In this document: positions 21,437 to 29,109 of the stretch, in pieces
Numbering within the stretch: position 1 is the first letter of the stretch
Layout: each line of letters begins with the position of its first letter
Origin: a virus
IMG/VR virus record: IMGVR_UViG_3300028558_000022
Coordinates: 1-64,000 of that record
Reading direction: 5' to 3' (one strand)
DNA: 64,000 bases
The notes under the pieces: generated by a model
What the model was told of the DNA's origin: nothing
Database searches by the model: none
The model's input: the letters and a program-made list of their open reading frames with translations, nothing else
Program-made: the position numbers and the translations under genes

Positions 21437-23263
21437 ATGTTCACAGATAATCCAGACTTTTATCCTACCCCTCGCTGGCTTGCCCGTAAGATGCTCGCGA
21501 AGATCACGAACACGGATGCGAAGTATTTTCTGGAACCCGAAGCCGGGAAAGCCGACATCGCCGACGTTATCAAAAACCCTTGTACATACGAAGAATGGTG
21601 CGCGGAGAACCCAGACGAACAGGTTCAAGAGAATCGCCGGACGGGACGCGGTTACGGCGCTTGGAGTGACCGGGACCGGTACCGTCGAGTGAACATCGAC
21701 GTGATAGAGAGTCACCCGGCACTGCTTCAGGTACTCAAGGGAAAAGGCTACGACGTTGTAGGCTATGACTGGCTTACCTACGAAGGCGTCAGCTACTATG
21801 ACGCGATCATAATGAATCCGCCATTTAGTGAAGGGGCAAAGCATTTACTAAAGGCTTGGGATTTCCTTCACCACGGCGAGATTGTTTGCCAGCTCAATGA
21901 AGAGACTCTGAAGAATCCTTATACCGACGAGCGTAAACGGCTGGTACATCTGATCGAGCAGTTCGGAAACGTCGAATACTTGGGAGATTGCTACACGACG
22001 GCGGAGCGTAAGACGAACGTCAATGTGGCTCTGGTCTACCTGAAAAAGGTTGCGGAAGATGACGCCCCGGACCTTTGGGCAAAGGCGCCGACGCAAGAGA
22101 AGAGCTACGGCGTCGAGTTTGACGGCGATCCTAATATGCTCGCGATCCGGGACAATCTCGGGAACATGGAACATTGGTTCAACATGGCGAACGAGCACTG
22201 GGTTAAAGGGATCGAGCACATTCGCAAGGCAGCCGTGTACATGAACCAAAACAAGGTCAAGGACTACAGCTCCGACGACCGGGACGACTTCAAAAAGATT
22301 CTGACAATGGCTTTGGAGAACGTCCACACAAGCCGGGCTGAGTTCCTGAGGCGTCACCGTAAGCTCGCATGGACAAGCGTCTTTCAACAAATGGAGTTCG
22401 GGCGCTGGCTGGACTCAAAGCAGCAAGCTCGTTTTCTCCGGGACGTGGAACGCGACAGCACGATTCCGTTCACTGCGGAGAATATCCGCATGACTCTTGA
22501 GAACGTCTTTCTATCTCGTAACAAGTTGTTCGACGAGAGTGTGGCAAATGTTTTTGACGAGCTTTGCAGCCATTCTGTAGAAAATGGCTCCGGGCCGGTC
22601 ATGCCGTCCACGATCCGCGAGCACCGTAGCGAAGGTTGGAAGACGAACGACAGTTACAAGGTGAATCAGCGTCTCGTGTTCCCTTGGGCCGTCGAAGTGG
22701 ACTACGGCGGCAAACTCCGCCAAAAGGGTTACGGCTCAAGCGACAGCGCAAGGGTATGCAGCGACCTAGACCGTATCTTGTGCGTTCTGGACGGACGTTC
22801 GTTCGAGAGCTGCTACACGGTCGGACAGGCTATCGATAAGGCACGGCCCGGCGAGCTGGTTGAATCGCAATACTTCGAGATTCGCGGCTACAAAAAGGGA
22901 ACGCTTCACTTGAAGTGGAAGCGCGAGGACTTGTGGCAACGATTCAATGAGACGGCGGCGGCTGGTAAAAAGTGGCTCGGAGAAGACACCCAGCAGTACA
23001 GACCGAAGACGAAGCGCAAAGACCCAGACCTTTACTGCAAGAATCACGGCCACAAGTTTGTCAATGGGGAGTGCGAACGCTGCGAAGACCCGGAGATTGA
23101 CGAGACCTTATCGGTCGAGTGTGAGCTTTGCCGGGCAGTGTTTGAGTACACCGGAGTCAAGGAATGTCCAATACATTCGCAGCTCCCTTCCCTTCCCCAG
23201 ATGCCCGGCGCCGTGCTTGCACTCACGGACGGCAACCAACATACAACCGTATCGGCCTATTGA
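21437..23263 (+). CDS. DUF4942 protein with N-terminal DNA methyltransferase domain
   Basis: 608 residues from ATG 21437. The N-terminal part (FYPTPRWLARKML, FLEPEAGKADIADV, YDAIIMNPPFSEGAKHLLKAW) is a class I SAM methyltransferase with the NPPF motif of N6-adenine enzymes. The centre and C-terminus (IRMTLENVFLSRNKLFDESVANVFDEL; NQRLVFPWAV) fit DUF4942. Two Cys/His clusters close the protein (CKNHGH...CERC; CELCRAVF...CPIH). Likely modifies phage DNA, for protection from host restriction or to mark sites; target sequence unknown. Confidence 0.88.
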   Translation: MFTDNPDFYPTPRWLARKMLAKITNTDAKYFLEPEAGKADIADVIKNPCTYEEWCAENPDEQVQENRRTGRGYGAWSDRDRYRRVNIDVIESHPALLQVLKGKGYDVVGYDWLTYEGVSYYDAIIMNPPFSEGAKHLLKAWDFLHHGEIVCQLNEETLKNPYTDERKRLVHLIEQFGNVEYLGDCYTTAERKTNVNVALVYLKKVAEDDAPDLWAKAPTQEKSYGVEFDGDPNMLAIRDNLGNMEHWFNMANEHWVKGIEHIRKAAVYMNQNKVKDYSSDDRDDFKKILTMALENVHTSRAEFLRRHRKLAWTSVFQQMEFGRWLDSKQQARFLRDVERDSTIPFTAENIRMTLENVFLSRNKLFDESVANVFDELCSHSVENGSGPVMPSTIREHRSEGWKTNDSYKVNQRLVFPWAVEVDYGGKLRQKGYGSSDSARVCSDLDRILCVLDGRSFESCYTVGQAIDKARPGELVESQYFEIRGYKKGTLHLKWKREDLWQRFNETAAAGKKWLGEDTQQYRPKTKRKDPDLYCKNHGHKFVNGECERCEDPEIDETLSVECELCRAVFEYTGVKECPIHSQLPSLPQMPGAVLALTDGNQHTTVSAY

Positions 23264-23273
23264 GCTGGTACTT
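23262..23273 (+). repeat. GAGCTGGTACTT element
   Basis: Overlaps the TGA of the methyltransferase gene and runs into the CAGGAGG ribosome binding site of the next gene. Confidence 0.6.
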
Positions 23274-23289
23274 CAGGAGGAACAAAGTC

Positions 23290-23628
23290 ATGTCACGTTG
23301 GAAGACAGGACAAGTTGTATCGGCAATCTCAGTAGTGCCCGGCGTACTAGTAGGGGCACTGAGCGCGGGCGAGGACTACACAACGCAACAGATAACGCTC
23401 ATAGTTGACGGATCGGAAAACAATCTCTTCGTTCGTGGATTCGTCACGGATCATAAGCCGCTCAATGGCGACGACGACGTAGACGTAGAGATGGTCGAAG
23501 TCACGACCGGCTACTCAGACGGCGATATGCCGAACGATCCCATTCTCGTCGTGGCTCACGGGCAAGTGTCGGCGGCCCTGATGCAACTCGGTCACAAAGT
23601 AGTTCGCAGCATGGACCCGTACTTTTGA
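23290..23628 (+). CDS. hypothetical protein
   Basis: 112 residues from ATG 23290 (CAGGAGGAACAAAGTC). Beta-rich N-terminal two thirds and a helical end (AALMQLGHKVVRSMDPYF). No family recognised. Confidence 0.75.
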   Translation: MSRWKTGQVVSAISVVPGVLVGALSAGEDYTTQQITLIVDGSENNLFVRGFVTDHKPLNGDDDVDVEMVEVTTGYSDGDMPNDPILVVAHGQVSAALMQLGHKVVRSMDPYF

Positions 23629-23945
23629 TGAACTGTTTCGGCGAAGGCGCTCAGCACGTACCGGGCTGTAATTGTCGGACGGTTTTCCTATCAACCGGGG
23701 CCAAACTAGCGGCCCCTAAACCTAAAGCGGAGAAACCCGAAATGAAGCGATTTAAAGGATTCATGAGACTGATACTCGGTCACGATCAACCGGAGTTCAT
23801 CGAGTTTGATGCAACTCACTACCGCGCGGCGGGCGTACCGGCGTCAACGTTCGCCGGGATGCCGATTCTCGAAGCTCACGAGCTGGTCAACAAGTGGAAC
23901 AGTCAACAGATCGCCGGGCAGCGATTCATTTACTGGCTGGCTTAG
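23628..23945 (+). CDS. hypothetical protein
   Basis: 105 residues if translation starts at the ATG overlapping the previous stop (TGATG). A second ATG at 23742 has a better ribosome binding site (GCGGAGAAACCCGAA) and gives a 67-residue product starting MKRFKGFMRLILGH. The longer N-terminus (CFGEGAQHVPGCNCRTVF) looks like coding sequence with a possible metal site. Confidence 0.65.
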   Translation: MNCFGEGAQHVPGCNCRTVFLSTGAKLAAPKPKAEKPEMKRFKGFMRLILGHDQPEFIEFDATHYRAAGVPASTFAGMPILEAHELVNKWNSQQIAGQRFIYWLA

Positions 23946-23954
23946 GGAGGTCAG

Positions 23955-24239
23955 ATGCGGGGACAGTTCAAACGCATGGTACAGAACACAGTACCAACCC
24001 CGAACCTAGCGTTCCGTCGATTTAGAACATGCGACCGGAAAAAGGTTTACGAGAATATGGCGGCGGACTGGCAAGCCGTTGCACATATCAAGGCGAACGG
24101 CAAAGACTTTTACCCAGACTTCGAGCTTAGACCATACGAGTGTACCTACTGTGGCAGTATTCACGTCGGACACTCCAACACACCCAAGAGCACCGAGGCC
24201 CGGATGCGGGCACAAGAACAAAGCGTATCCGCTCAATGA
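23955..24239 (+). CDS. small zinc-ribbon protein
   Basis: 94 residues behind AGGGAGGTCAG. Contains RTCDRKKVYENMAADWQ and PYECTYCGSIHVGH, a CxxC-x4-H arrangement. Common type of small phage protein; function unknown. Confidence 0.75.
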   Translation: MRGQFKRMVQNTVPTPNLAFRRFRTCDRKKVYENMAADWQAVAHIKANGKDFYPDFELRPYECTYCGSIHVGHSNTPKSTEARMRAQEQSVSAQ

Positions 24240-24250
24240 GCTGGTACTTT
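24238..24250 (+). repeat. GAGCTGGTACTTT element
   Basis: Starts at the stop codon of the zinc-ribbon gene. Confidence 0.6.
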
Positions 24251-24288
24251 CCTTCAACCTCTAACCAAGATTTCAGGAGATCACGACA

Positions 24289-24732
24289 ATGAGCGTACAG
24301 ACAAGAACCAAGACTCTCTCACAGAAGACCATTGATGGCTTGCTCGCAATCGCGGCGGCAGTTCTCGCAAACCCGAAGGACTATAACCAAGAGCAATTTG
24401 TCAACGTCATGTTCGATACGGATACGCGCGAGATCGGATGCTTAGCCCTGTTCCATTCGCAGATTTCGTCAACCGAACGGGCGCACAAACTCCGAGTGAA
24501 GAAGACCCGGCGTGCCTCACTGACATCACCTATCGAGAGTCCGTTCTTCAGCAAGGTGAAGAAGGATTTCAAACTTGACGACGAGCAGACACGAAGGCTC
24601 TTTGGCTCGACTATCGACTGGCCGGAGAAGTTCCGCACAGCTTACAACAATGCGAACGCGTACACCAAGGCCCGCGCCCGCGTCGCCGAGCGTCGCATCA
24701 AGCACTTCATCAAGACCAACGGCGCCGAGTAA
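24289..24732 (+). CDS. hypothetical protein, tandem paralog 1
   Basis: 147 residues behind CAGGAGATCACGACA. It shares with the next gene the layout SxKxIxxLxxxAxAVLANPKDYNQ, GCLAxF, WPEKFRxxxxxA and a closing IKHFIKTNGAE (IMHFIATDGAE in the partner). Even the upstream sequences (CAAGATTTCAGGAGATCA) match, so the pair arose by tandem duplication. No domain recognised. Confidence 0.8.
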   Translation: MSVQTRTKTLSQKTIDGLLAIAAAVLANPKDYNQEQFVNVMFDTDTREIGCLALFHSQISSTERAHKLRVKKTRRASLTSPIESPFFSKVKKDFKLDDEQTRRLFGSTIDWPEKFRTAYNNANAYTKARARVAERRIKHFIKTNGAE

Positions 24733-24790
24733 TCGGCGCCCCGCCAACCCCTCCCTAAACCATTCACCAAGATTTCAGGAGATCAAAGTC

Positions 24791-25210
24791 ATGAGCACAA
24801 CGAAAAGCAAAAAGAATCTTTCCCGTAAGGCCATCAACTTCCTCACCCGACTAGCCGAGGCCGTTCTCGCCGACCCGAAGCACTACAACCAAGGTTCGTA
24901 TCTTCGTACGAACGACAAGGGCGAACAGTTTGGCTGCCTTGCGTTCTTTGCCGCGAGGCTCCGCGCAAAGACAGCGAAGGCACTCACAGAACTCACATGG
25001 GGCGACGTGGCAAACACTCGCTGGGATGTCTGGGACGAGCTAGGGTTGCCGGGCGCCGAAAACGGCGGTAGCGACGTGATGTTCTCAACAGAATATCAGT
25101 GGCCCGAGAAGTTCCGCAGACAGTTCGAACAAGCCAAGGGTCCGAAGGGTCAAGCACGCGCGGCCTACAACCGGATCATGCACTTTATCGCAACTGACGG
25201 CGCCGAGTAA
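24791..25210 (+). CDS. hypothetical protein, tandem paralog 2
   Basis: 139 residues from ATG 24791, after the same TTTCAGGAGATCA ribosome binding region as paralog 1. Helical N-terminus (KAINFLTRLAEAVLADPKHYNQ), GCLAFFAARLRA, WPEKFRRQFEQA. Function unknown. Confidence 0.8.
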   Translation: MSTTKSKKNLSRKAINFLTRLAEAVLADPKHYNQGSYLRTNDKGEQFGCLAFFAARLRAKTAKALTELTWGDVANTRWDVWDELGLPGAENGGSDVMFSTEYQWPEKFRRQFEQAKGPKGQARAAYNRIMHFIATDGAE

Positions 25211-25241
25211 CCAGCGCCCGGCAACCCCAAGGGAGACAGGT

Positions 25242-25619
25242 ATGCACACTTCAGGATTCATGACGTGGTGGACTCTGACAATGGTTATCGCTCTGGGACA
25301 CATGGCGATACACGAGCTGGGTCACGTCTTCGTGGCCCTTGGGGTCGGATCAAAGGTCAAGGGGATCGGGTTCAACCGGCTGGGACCGTATGTAGTACGG
25401 CAAGCCTCTCCCGATCCATTCTTGAACGTTCTAGTCGCACTGGGCGGCCCGGCAGCGAACCTCTTGACGTGGTACGTGCTACTCGCCTTGGGATGTGACG
25501 CACATAACCCGCGCGTCTACTGCGCTTTGTTTTTTGCTGTGTTCAACCTTTTGCCTCTTCCCCACTCGGACATGACAAAAGCGTTGTGCTACGCATCGGA
25601 GGATATCACCAAGTGTTGA
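25242..25619 (+). CDS. M50-like membrane metallopeptidase
   Basis: 125 residues behind GGGAGACAGGT. HMAIHELGHVFVALGVG supplies the HExxH zinc motif inside a membrane segment. ALGGPAANLLTWYVLLALG and FNLLPLPHSDMTK match the GGPxxNL and NxxPxPxxD features of site-2-type proteases. Predicted to sit in the inner membrane with about three segments. Shorter than bacterial M50 enzymes and with no PDZ domain. Substrate unknown. Confidence 0.8.
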   Translation: MHTSGFMTWWTLTMVIALGHMAIHELGHVFVALGVGSKVKGIGFNRLGPYVVRQASPDPFLNVLVALGGPAANLLTWYVLLALGCDAHNPRVYCALFFAVFNLLPLPHSDMTKALCYASEDITKC

Positions 25620-25882
25620 GATATCAGTATGAAATTGACGAAGAGCTGGAGGCTCTTCGCACGCTCAAGGACGAGGCCGAAGGTAACGAGGAACGCGTCG
25701 ATTGCATCGAGGCCCAGATAACCACAATCAAGGACGGACTCAAGCGCCAAGCCGTCGAAGAGTTGTACGAAGACGACCCGGCAGCAATGGAAGCGGCGGT
25801 CGTAGCGCATCGCTGGTACTGGGAAGACGACGAAGCGTCATCCCGTGTGTGGCAGTCCGAAGAGTACGCACAGGCCGCCTAA
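25613..25882 (+). CDS. small acidic coiled-coil protein
   Basis: 89 residues from GTG 25613, nine bases after GGAGG and overlapping the peptidase gene. YEIDEELEALRTLKDEAEGNEERVDCIEAQITTIKDGLKRQA has heptad spacing. No family recognised. Confidence 0.65.
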   Translation: MLRYQYEIDEELEALRTLKDEAEGNEERVDCIEAQITTIKDGLKRQAVEELYEDDPAAMEAAVVAHRWYWEDDEASSRVWQSEEYAQAA

Positions 25883-25884
25883 TC

Positions 25885-25897
25885 GAGCTGGTACTTT
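25885..25897 (+). repeat. GAGCTGGTACTTT element
   Basis: Last full copy of the element, followed 40 bp later by the related CTGGTACATAGGAG before the 25959 gene. Confidence 0.6.
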
Positions 25898-25958
25898 ATC
25901 AGCTATAATTTGCATCCAACACCGGACCTAACACGTCTGGTACATAGGAGACAATCCC

Positions 25959-26753
25959 ATGAAAGAACCTGAGATCAAACTTCCGCCGACCGAGCAATGG
26001 ATTGAACGAAAGCAGTCCGGGTCTCGTGGCTACGATCCGATTACCGAGACTCATCCGTCCTATGGCATCATCGGCATTCATCACTCGTTCTGGAGTCGCA
26101 CACTGTTTGACAGCGACGTTGTACATCAACACTTCATCTCGATCTCGATCAAGAATGCCCAGCGTGTGATCGACGGAACACATGAGCACATCATGGGCAC
26201 GGGTCAAGAACTGATTGAAATCCACATGACCGAGGCACAGTTCGCCCAACTGATCGCGCGGCCCAACGTCGGCGACGGCGTACCGTGTACGATCAACCAC
26301 TGCAAGAGCGATTTTGCAAAGGCTGAAACCGAGCCGTGGGTTCACCCGCGACACGGCGGGCGCCCCGATCCACCGGAGCCGGAGAAGTTCGACCTCAAGT
26401 TCAAAAAGGAAACCGGCGAGCGGGCGCAAATCATCGTTGACGCACTGAACAGTCTGCAAAGTATGATTGACAAGTTCTTGTCAGGTGAGGAGAAGCCGAA
26501 CAAGACCACCCTGAAAACGCTCAAGGGACAAGTCAGCTCAGCTCTGCTGCAAATTCAGAGTAATCTACCGTGGGTTCAAGAGGTCGCCGCCGAGCAGTTG
26601 GAAAAGAAGATCGCTTCTGCCATCGTCGAGTTCGAGAGCTTCGTCAACATGAGTTTACAGCGTCGTGGACTCGCCGCGATGCAGAACGAGGCGCCAAGAT
26701 TATCCGTGCCATTAGTGACCAACGAGCCAGTAATCCCACTTTTAGGTGACTGA
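25959..26753 (+). CDS. conserved phage hypothetical protein
   Basis: 264 residues behind TAGGAGACAATCCC. The N-terminal 110 residues (YGIIGIHHSFWS..., SISIKNAQRVID, LIEIHMTEAQFAQLIARPNVGDGVPCTI) follow a pattern common in phage early genes: an IGI strand, a S(I/M)EI strand, then a MTEAQ/MSxAQF helix and GxGxPCTL. The C-terminal half is helical. Function unknown. Confidence 0.82.
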   Translation: MKEPEIKLPPTEQWIERKQSGSRGYDPITETHPSYGIIGIHHSFWSRTLFDSDVVHQHFISISIKNAQRVIDGTHEHIMGTGQELIEIHMTEAQFAQLIARPNVGDGVPCTINHCKSDFAKAETEPWVHPRHGGRPDPPEPEKFDLKFKKETGERAQIIVDALNSLQSMIDKFLSGEEKPNKTTLKTLKGQVSSALLQIQSNLPWVQEVAAEQLEKKIASAIVEFESFVNMSLQRRGLAAMQNEAPRLSVPLVTNEPVIPLLGD

Positions 26754-26809
26754 CAAGTAATCATTAACGGTGCGAAATTTAACACATCGGTTTTGTGAGG
26801 GGATCAAAC

Positions 26810-27337
26810 ATGCAACACCTTACCCGCGATGAATTTAAAGCCCTCGTTGGGGCAATCCGCGACCCTAAGCATCGCCTGATGCTGAAAGTGGGGTTCAATC
26901 ACGGTCTACGTGTAAGCGAGTTGACCGGGTTGACCGGAGCAAGTATCCGGGACGGTTACGTGACTGTGCAACGGCTCAAAGGTTCGATGAAAACAATCCA
27001 GCCGTACCAGTCCCACGAAGACCCTTTGCTCGATGAGGCAAGAGAGCTGGCAGACTTGGCCGCCAAGCTCAAGCCGAGCGAGCGTCTCTTCAACATCACC
27101 CGGTCGGGTGTGTTGAAGCTAATCAAGCGTGCTGGCAAACGTGCCGGGATTCCCGAGCACAAGCTGTTCGCTCACGTCTTGAAGCACTCCATCGCCATGC
27201 AAACAATCCATACAGCCGGGATCGAGAATGTCCGGCAATGGCTGGGCCACAAGAACATTTCCAGTACGGGCGCCTACCTCCGGGTATCAGACGAGGCCGC
27301 CGCGCTCGCTATCGGAAGGGCGATGACAATTGAATAG
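26810..27337 (+). CDS. minimal tyrosine recombinase (catalytic domain only)
   Basis: 175 residues from ATG 26810 (GAGGGG seven bases upstream; a GTG at 26795 is less likely). FNHGLRVSELTGL supplies the first Arg, HVLKHSIAMQ the HxxR box with Lys in place of Arg, VRQWLGHKN the second His, and STGAYLRVS the Tyr. The N-terminal core-binding domain is missing. Could resolve multimers or act in inversion; may be inactive if the Lys is not tolerated. Confidence 0.85.
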   Translation: MQHLTRDEFKALVGAIRDPKHRLMLKVGFNHGLRVSELTGLTGASIRDGYVTVQRLKGSMKTIQPYQSHEDPLLDEARELADLAAKLKPSERLFNITRSGVLKLIKRAGKRAGIPEHKLFAHVLKHSIAMQTIHTAGIENVRQWLGHKNISSTGAYLRVSDEAAALAIGRAMTIE

Positions 27338-27441
27338 CTCCAGTTGCCTTCTACTGGCAAGCACAGGGAAAGTTGCAAGCCTGAACACTGCCGTTGGTTC
27401 TCCACGACTCGCTTTCACTGAAGATAGGAGAGATTTCCCCA

Positions 27442-27684
27442 ATGCCATCAATCGAAGTCACACCGGAGGCATACAGCCGGGCTTCGCGCTACGCAGCCGT
27501 TTTAGGCATCACTACTGATGAGGCGGTTAGTAAAATGGTTATCGCTTGGATGAACGACACGGGAGACATGGTTCTCTCGTTCCTAGACAGGAAAGACAAG
27601 GCCCGCAAAGAGACTGGCACTTCCGCTCAGGTTATAAAAATGCCCGAGCGGGCAACTTCAACGAAAAGAACCACATCGAAGTAA
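27442..27684 (+). CDS. small protein, possible ribbon-helix-helix regulator
   Basis: 80 residues from ATG 27442 (AGGAGAGATTTCCCCA). SIEVTPEAYSRASRYAAVLGITTDEAVSKMVIAWM has the length and order of a ribbon-helix-helix domain (strand, helix, turn, helix). RHH dimers bind palindromes, so it is a candidate for the factor binding the phage operator, a copy of which lies just downstream. Not demonstrated. Confidence 0.6.
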   Translation: MPSIEVTPEAYSRASRYAAVLGITTDEAVSKMVIAWMNDTGDMVLSFLDRKDKARKETGTSAQVIKMPERATSTKRTTSK

Positions 27685-27694
27685 ACTGTAAAAA

Positions 27695-27709
27695 GTTTGA
27701 CAAATTGAC
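27695..27709 (+). promoter_or_regulatory. Palindromic operator (degenerate right half)
   Basis: GTTTGACAAATTGAC, followed 34 bp later by a promoter. Confidence 0.6.
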
Positions 27710-27743
27710 GAATTAGGTTTTTTGAAAATTCACATTTAATCGC

Positions 27744-27772
27744 TTGACTTTTCCCCAGATTTTAAGTACGTT
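27744..27772 (+). promoter_or_regulatory. Sigma70-like promoter
   Basis: TTGACT, 17 bp, TACGTT, about 60 bp upstream of the ATG at 27835. Confidence 0.55.
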
Positions 27773-27834
27773 TAATCAGTACCAAAGTAACACACCCGAT
27801 AAGTCAAAAAACCATCCACCAGTGAGGTATCAAC

Positions 27835-28656
27835 ATGGGTCCGAAAAAAGACTATCTGTCCAACGTCACGATCATTCCGCATAACGCGACAGTTGAAGCG
27901 GGTCGCTTCATGCCGAAGCAAGAGATTCAACAGATGTCGTTTCTGAAGAACGTGAAGGAACGGGATCAGGAGTTTCTCATCGCTGAGATCAGACAAGCGG
28001 CGGCTGCGAAGCTGATGCACGAGCGGGCCGGTCTTGCGTTGGGAAGGCACATCCAGAACATCTACAATCGGTGCGAATCCTACTCGGGCACTTTTCGCCG
28101 CACTATGGCGTATCTCGGGATCAAGGAACGCAACGCGTATCGGTACATGAAGGCGTTCGCTGGAGCCTCAAGTCAATGGCATGAAAACGTCCTGAACGCT
28201 GCGATTGTAAAGGGCCTCGACTTCCGGTCGGCTGACGAGAATAAGCCACTCGGAAAGTACACGGAAGTCGCTCGCTTACTTCCAGCTCCGAGCCGTAACC
28301 CTGACCCAGTTGAGGCGGTTCGTTACATCGAACAGCTTGAGCAGACATACAAGGATCGCAAGCGGGCCATTAAGGAAGGAAGGGTCAAGCCGAAGGACCG
28401 TAGCCAAGAGGCCGACGATATTCAGCGCGACCCTGAGTTCCTTCTCCGTCAGAACTACCGGGGCATCAAGAACGCCCTTCAGCACGTCCCGCCGCGTCAG
28501 CGTAAGCGGTGGTTCGAGAAGCTCGTAGGCATGAGCCTGACCAATCAGGGAGTAGCAAGCGCGGTCATGTTCTCGCCGGAAGCTATCCCCGAAGACTTCA
28601 ACCAAGGGCCGGGACGACCTTCCCTCCCTCAGATGGTTCATGAGAACGTTGCCTGA
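27835..28656 (+). CDS. DUF3102-like DNA-binding candidate
   Basis: 273 residues behind GTGAGGTATCAAC. Residues about 65-110 (GLALGRHIQNIYNRCESYSGTFRRTMAYLGIKERNAYRYMKAF) resemble the DUF3102/KorB-like pattern in which LGxxERTAYRYM forms a recognition helix. The rest is basic and helical. It has its own operator-promoter and terminator and lies beside the integration module, so it is a good candidate for the phage repressor or a partition-type regulator. Identity not proven. Confidence 0.65.
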   Translation: MGPKKDYLSNVTIIPHNATVEAGRFMPKQEIQQMSFLKNVKERDQEFLIAEIRQAAAAKLMHERAGLALGRHIQNIYNRCESYSGTFRRTMAYLGIKERNAYRYMKAFAGASSQWHENVLNAAIVKGLDFRSADENKPLGKYTEVARLLPAPSRNPDPVEAVRYIEQLEQTYKDRKRAIKEGRVKPKDRSQEADDIQRDPEFLLRQNYRGIKNALQHVPPRQRKRWFEKLVGMSLTNQGVASAVMFSPEAIPEDFNQGPGRPSLPQMVHENVA

Positions 28657-28690
28657 TCTCATGTACCGGTAGCGGCTAAGGCTATGCTTG

Positions 28691-28720
28691 AAGGGCCGGA
28701 GCGATTCGGCCCTTACTTTT
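28691..28720 (+). terminator. Intrinsic terminator
   Basis: AAGGGCCG pairs with CGGCCCTT (8 bp, 8-base loop) and is followed by ACTTTT, 35 bp after the DUF3102-like gene. Confidence 0.7.
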
Positions 28721-28759
28721 GTGGCGCTAGATTAAAACCCTTGGGAGCTTCACCGGGCT

Positions 28760-28879
28760 ATGAAACGAAGGTTGACTCTTGGTGATGTAGTTGCTTTTGT
28801 GATTGGAGTCTCTTTACTGCTGTATGTTCTGGGCTTCACCGATCCGTACCTTGGATCGTTGCTCGGAGTGTTTAGGTGA
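28760..28879 (+). CDS. 39-residue membrane peptide
   Basis: ATG 28760 to TGA 28879. MKRRLTLGDVVAFVIGVSLLLYVLGFTDPYLGSLLGVFR has one clear membrane helix. GGGAG lies 13 bases upstream, rather far. It overlaps the first of the GTGATACGA repeats. Confidence 0.45.
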   Translation: MKRRLTLGDVVAFVIGVSLLLYVLGFTDPYLGSLLGVFR

Positions 28880-28894
28880 TACGAAGTGATACGA
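28876..28894 (+). repeat. Pair of GTGATACGA repeats (left arm of attP)
   Basis: Two copies, 28876-28884 and 28886-28894, ten bp apart start to start. The same 9-mer occurs twice on the other side of the att core, a layout typical of integrase arm sites. Confidence 0.6.
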
Positions 28895-29028
28895 AAAAAC
28901 TTGTCCCTACAGGCCCCAAGGTATCCTCTGTATCGCGTATATCGTAAATAATAAACAGCTATCTTCCTCTCGATCAGTGGTTTGCAAGTTAAGCGCCTAT
29001 CTGTCTGGTACTTAGGCGACGGCGACAA

Positions 29029-29051
29029 GTCGAATCCCACTCTCTCCGCCA
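29029..29051 (+). other. attP core, copy of a tRNA 3' end
   Basis: GTCGAATCCCAC followed by TCTCTCCGCCA is a T-loop, T-stem strand, acceptor strand, discriminator G and CCA. The acceptor TCTCTCC suits serine tRNA genes (GGAGAGA at the 5' end). The upstream bases (GGCGACAA) do not complete a T stem and no 5' half exists, so this is an attachment site rather than a gene. It lies 58 bp before the integrase. Confidence 0.75.
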
Positions 29052-29080
29052 GAGCCTTTAAAATCAATAACTTAGCAAAT

Positions 29081-29101
29081 GTGATACGAAGTGTGATACG
29101 A
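29081..29101 (+). repeat. Pair of GTGATACGA repeats (right arm of attP)
   Basis: Copies at 29081-29089 and 29093-29101, between the att core and the integrase start codon. Binding here could also control the integrase gene. Confidence 0.6.
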
Positions 29102-29109
29102 TCTTCGCT

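Noticed and set aside
29020-29051. A tRNA gene at the integrase
   Set aside because: Only the 3' end is present and the T stem is not complete; it is the attachment core.
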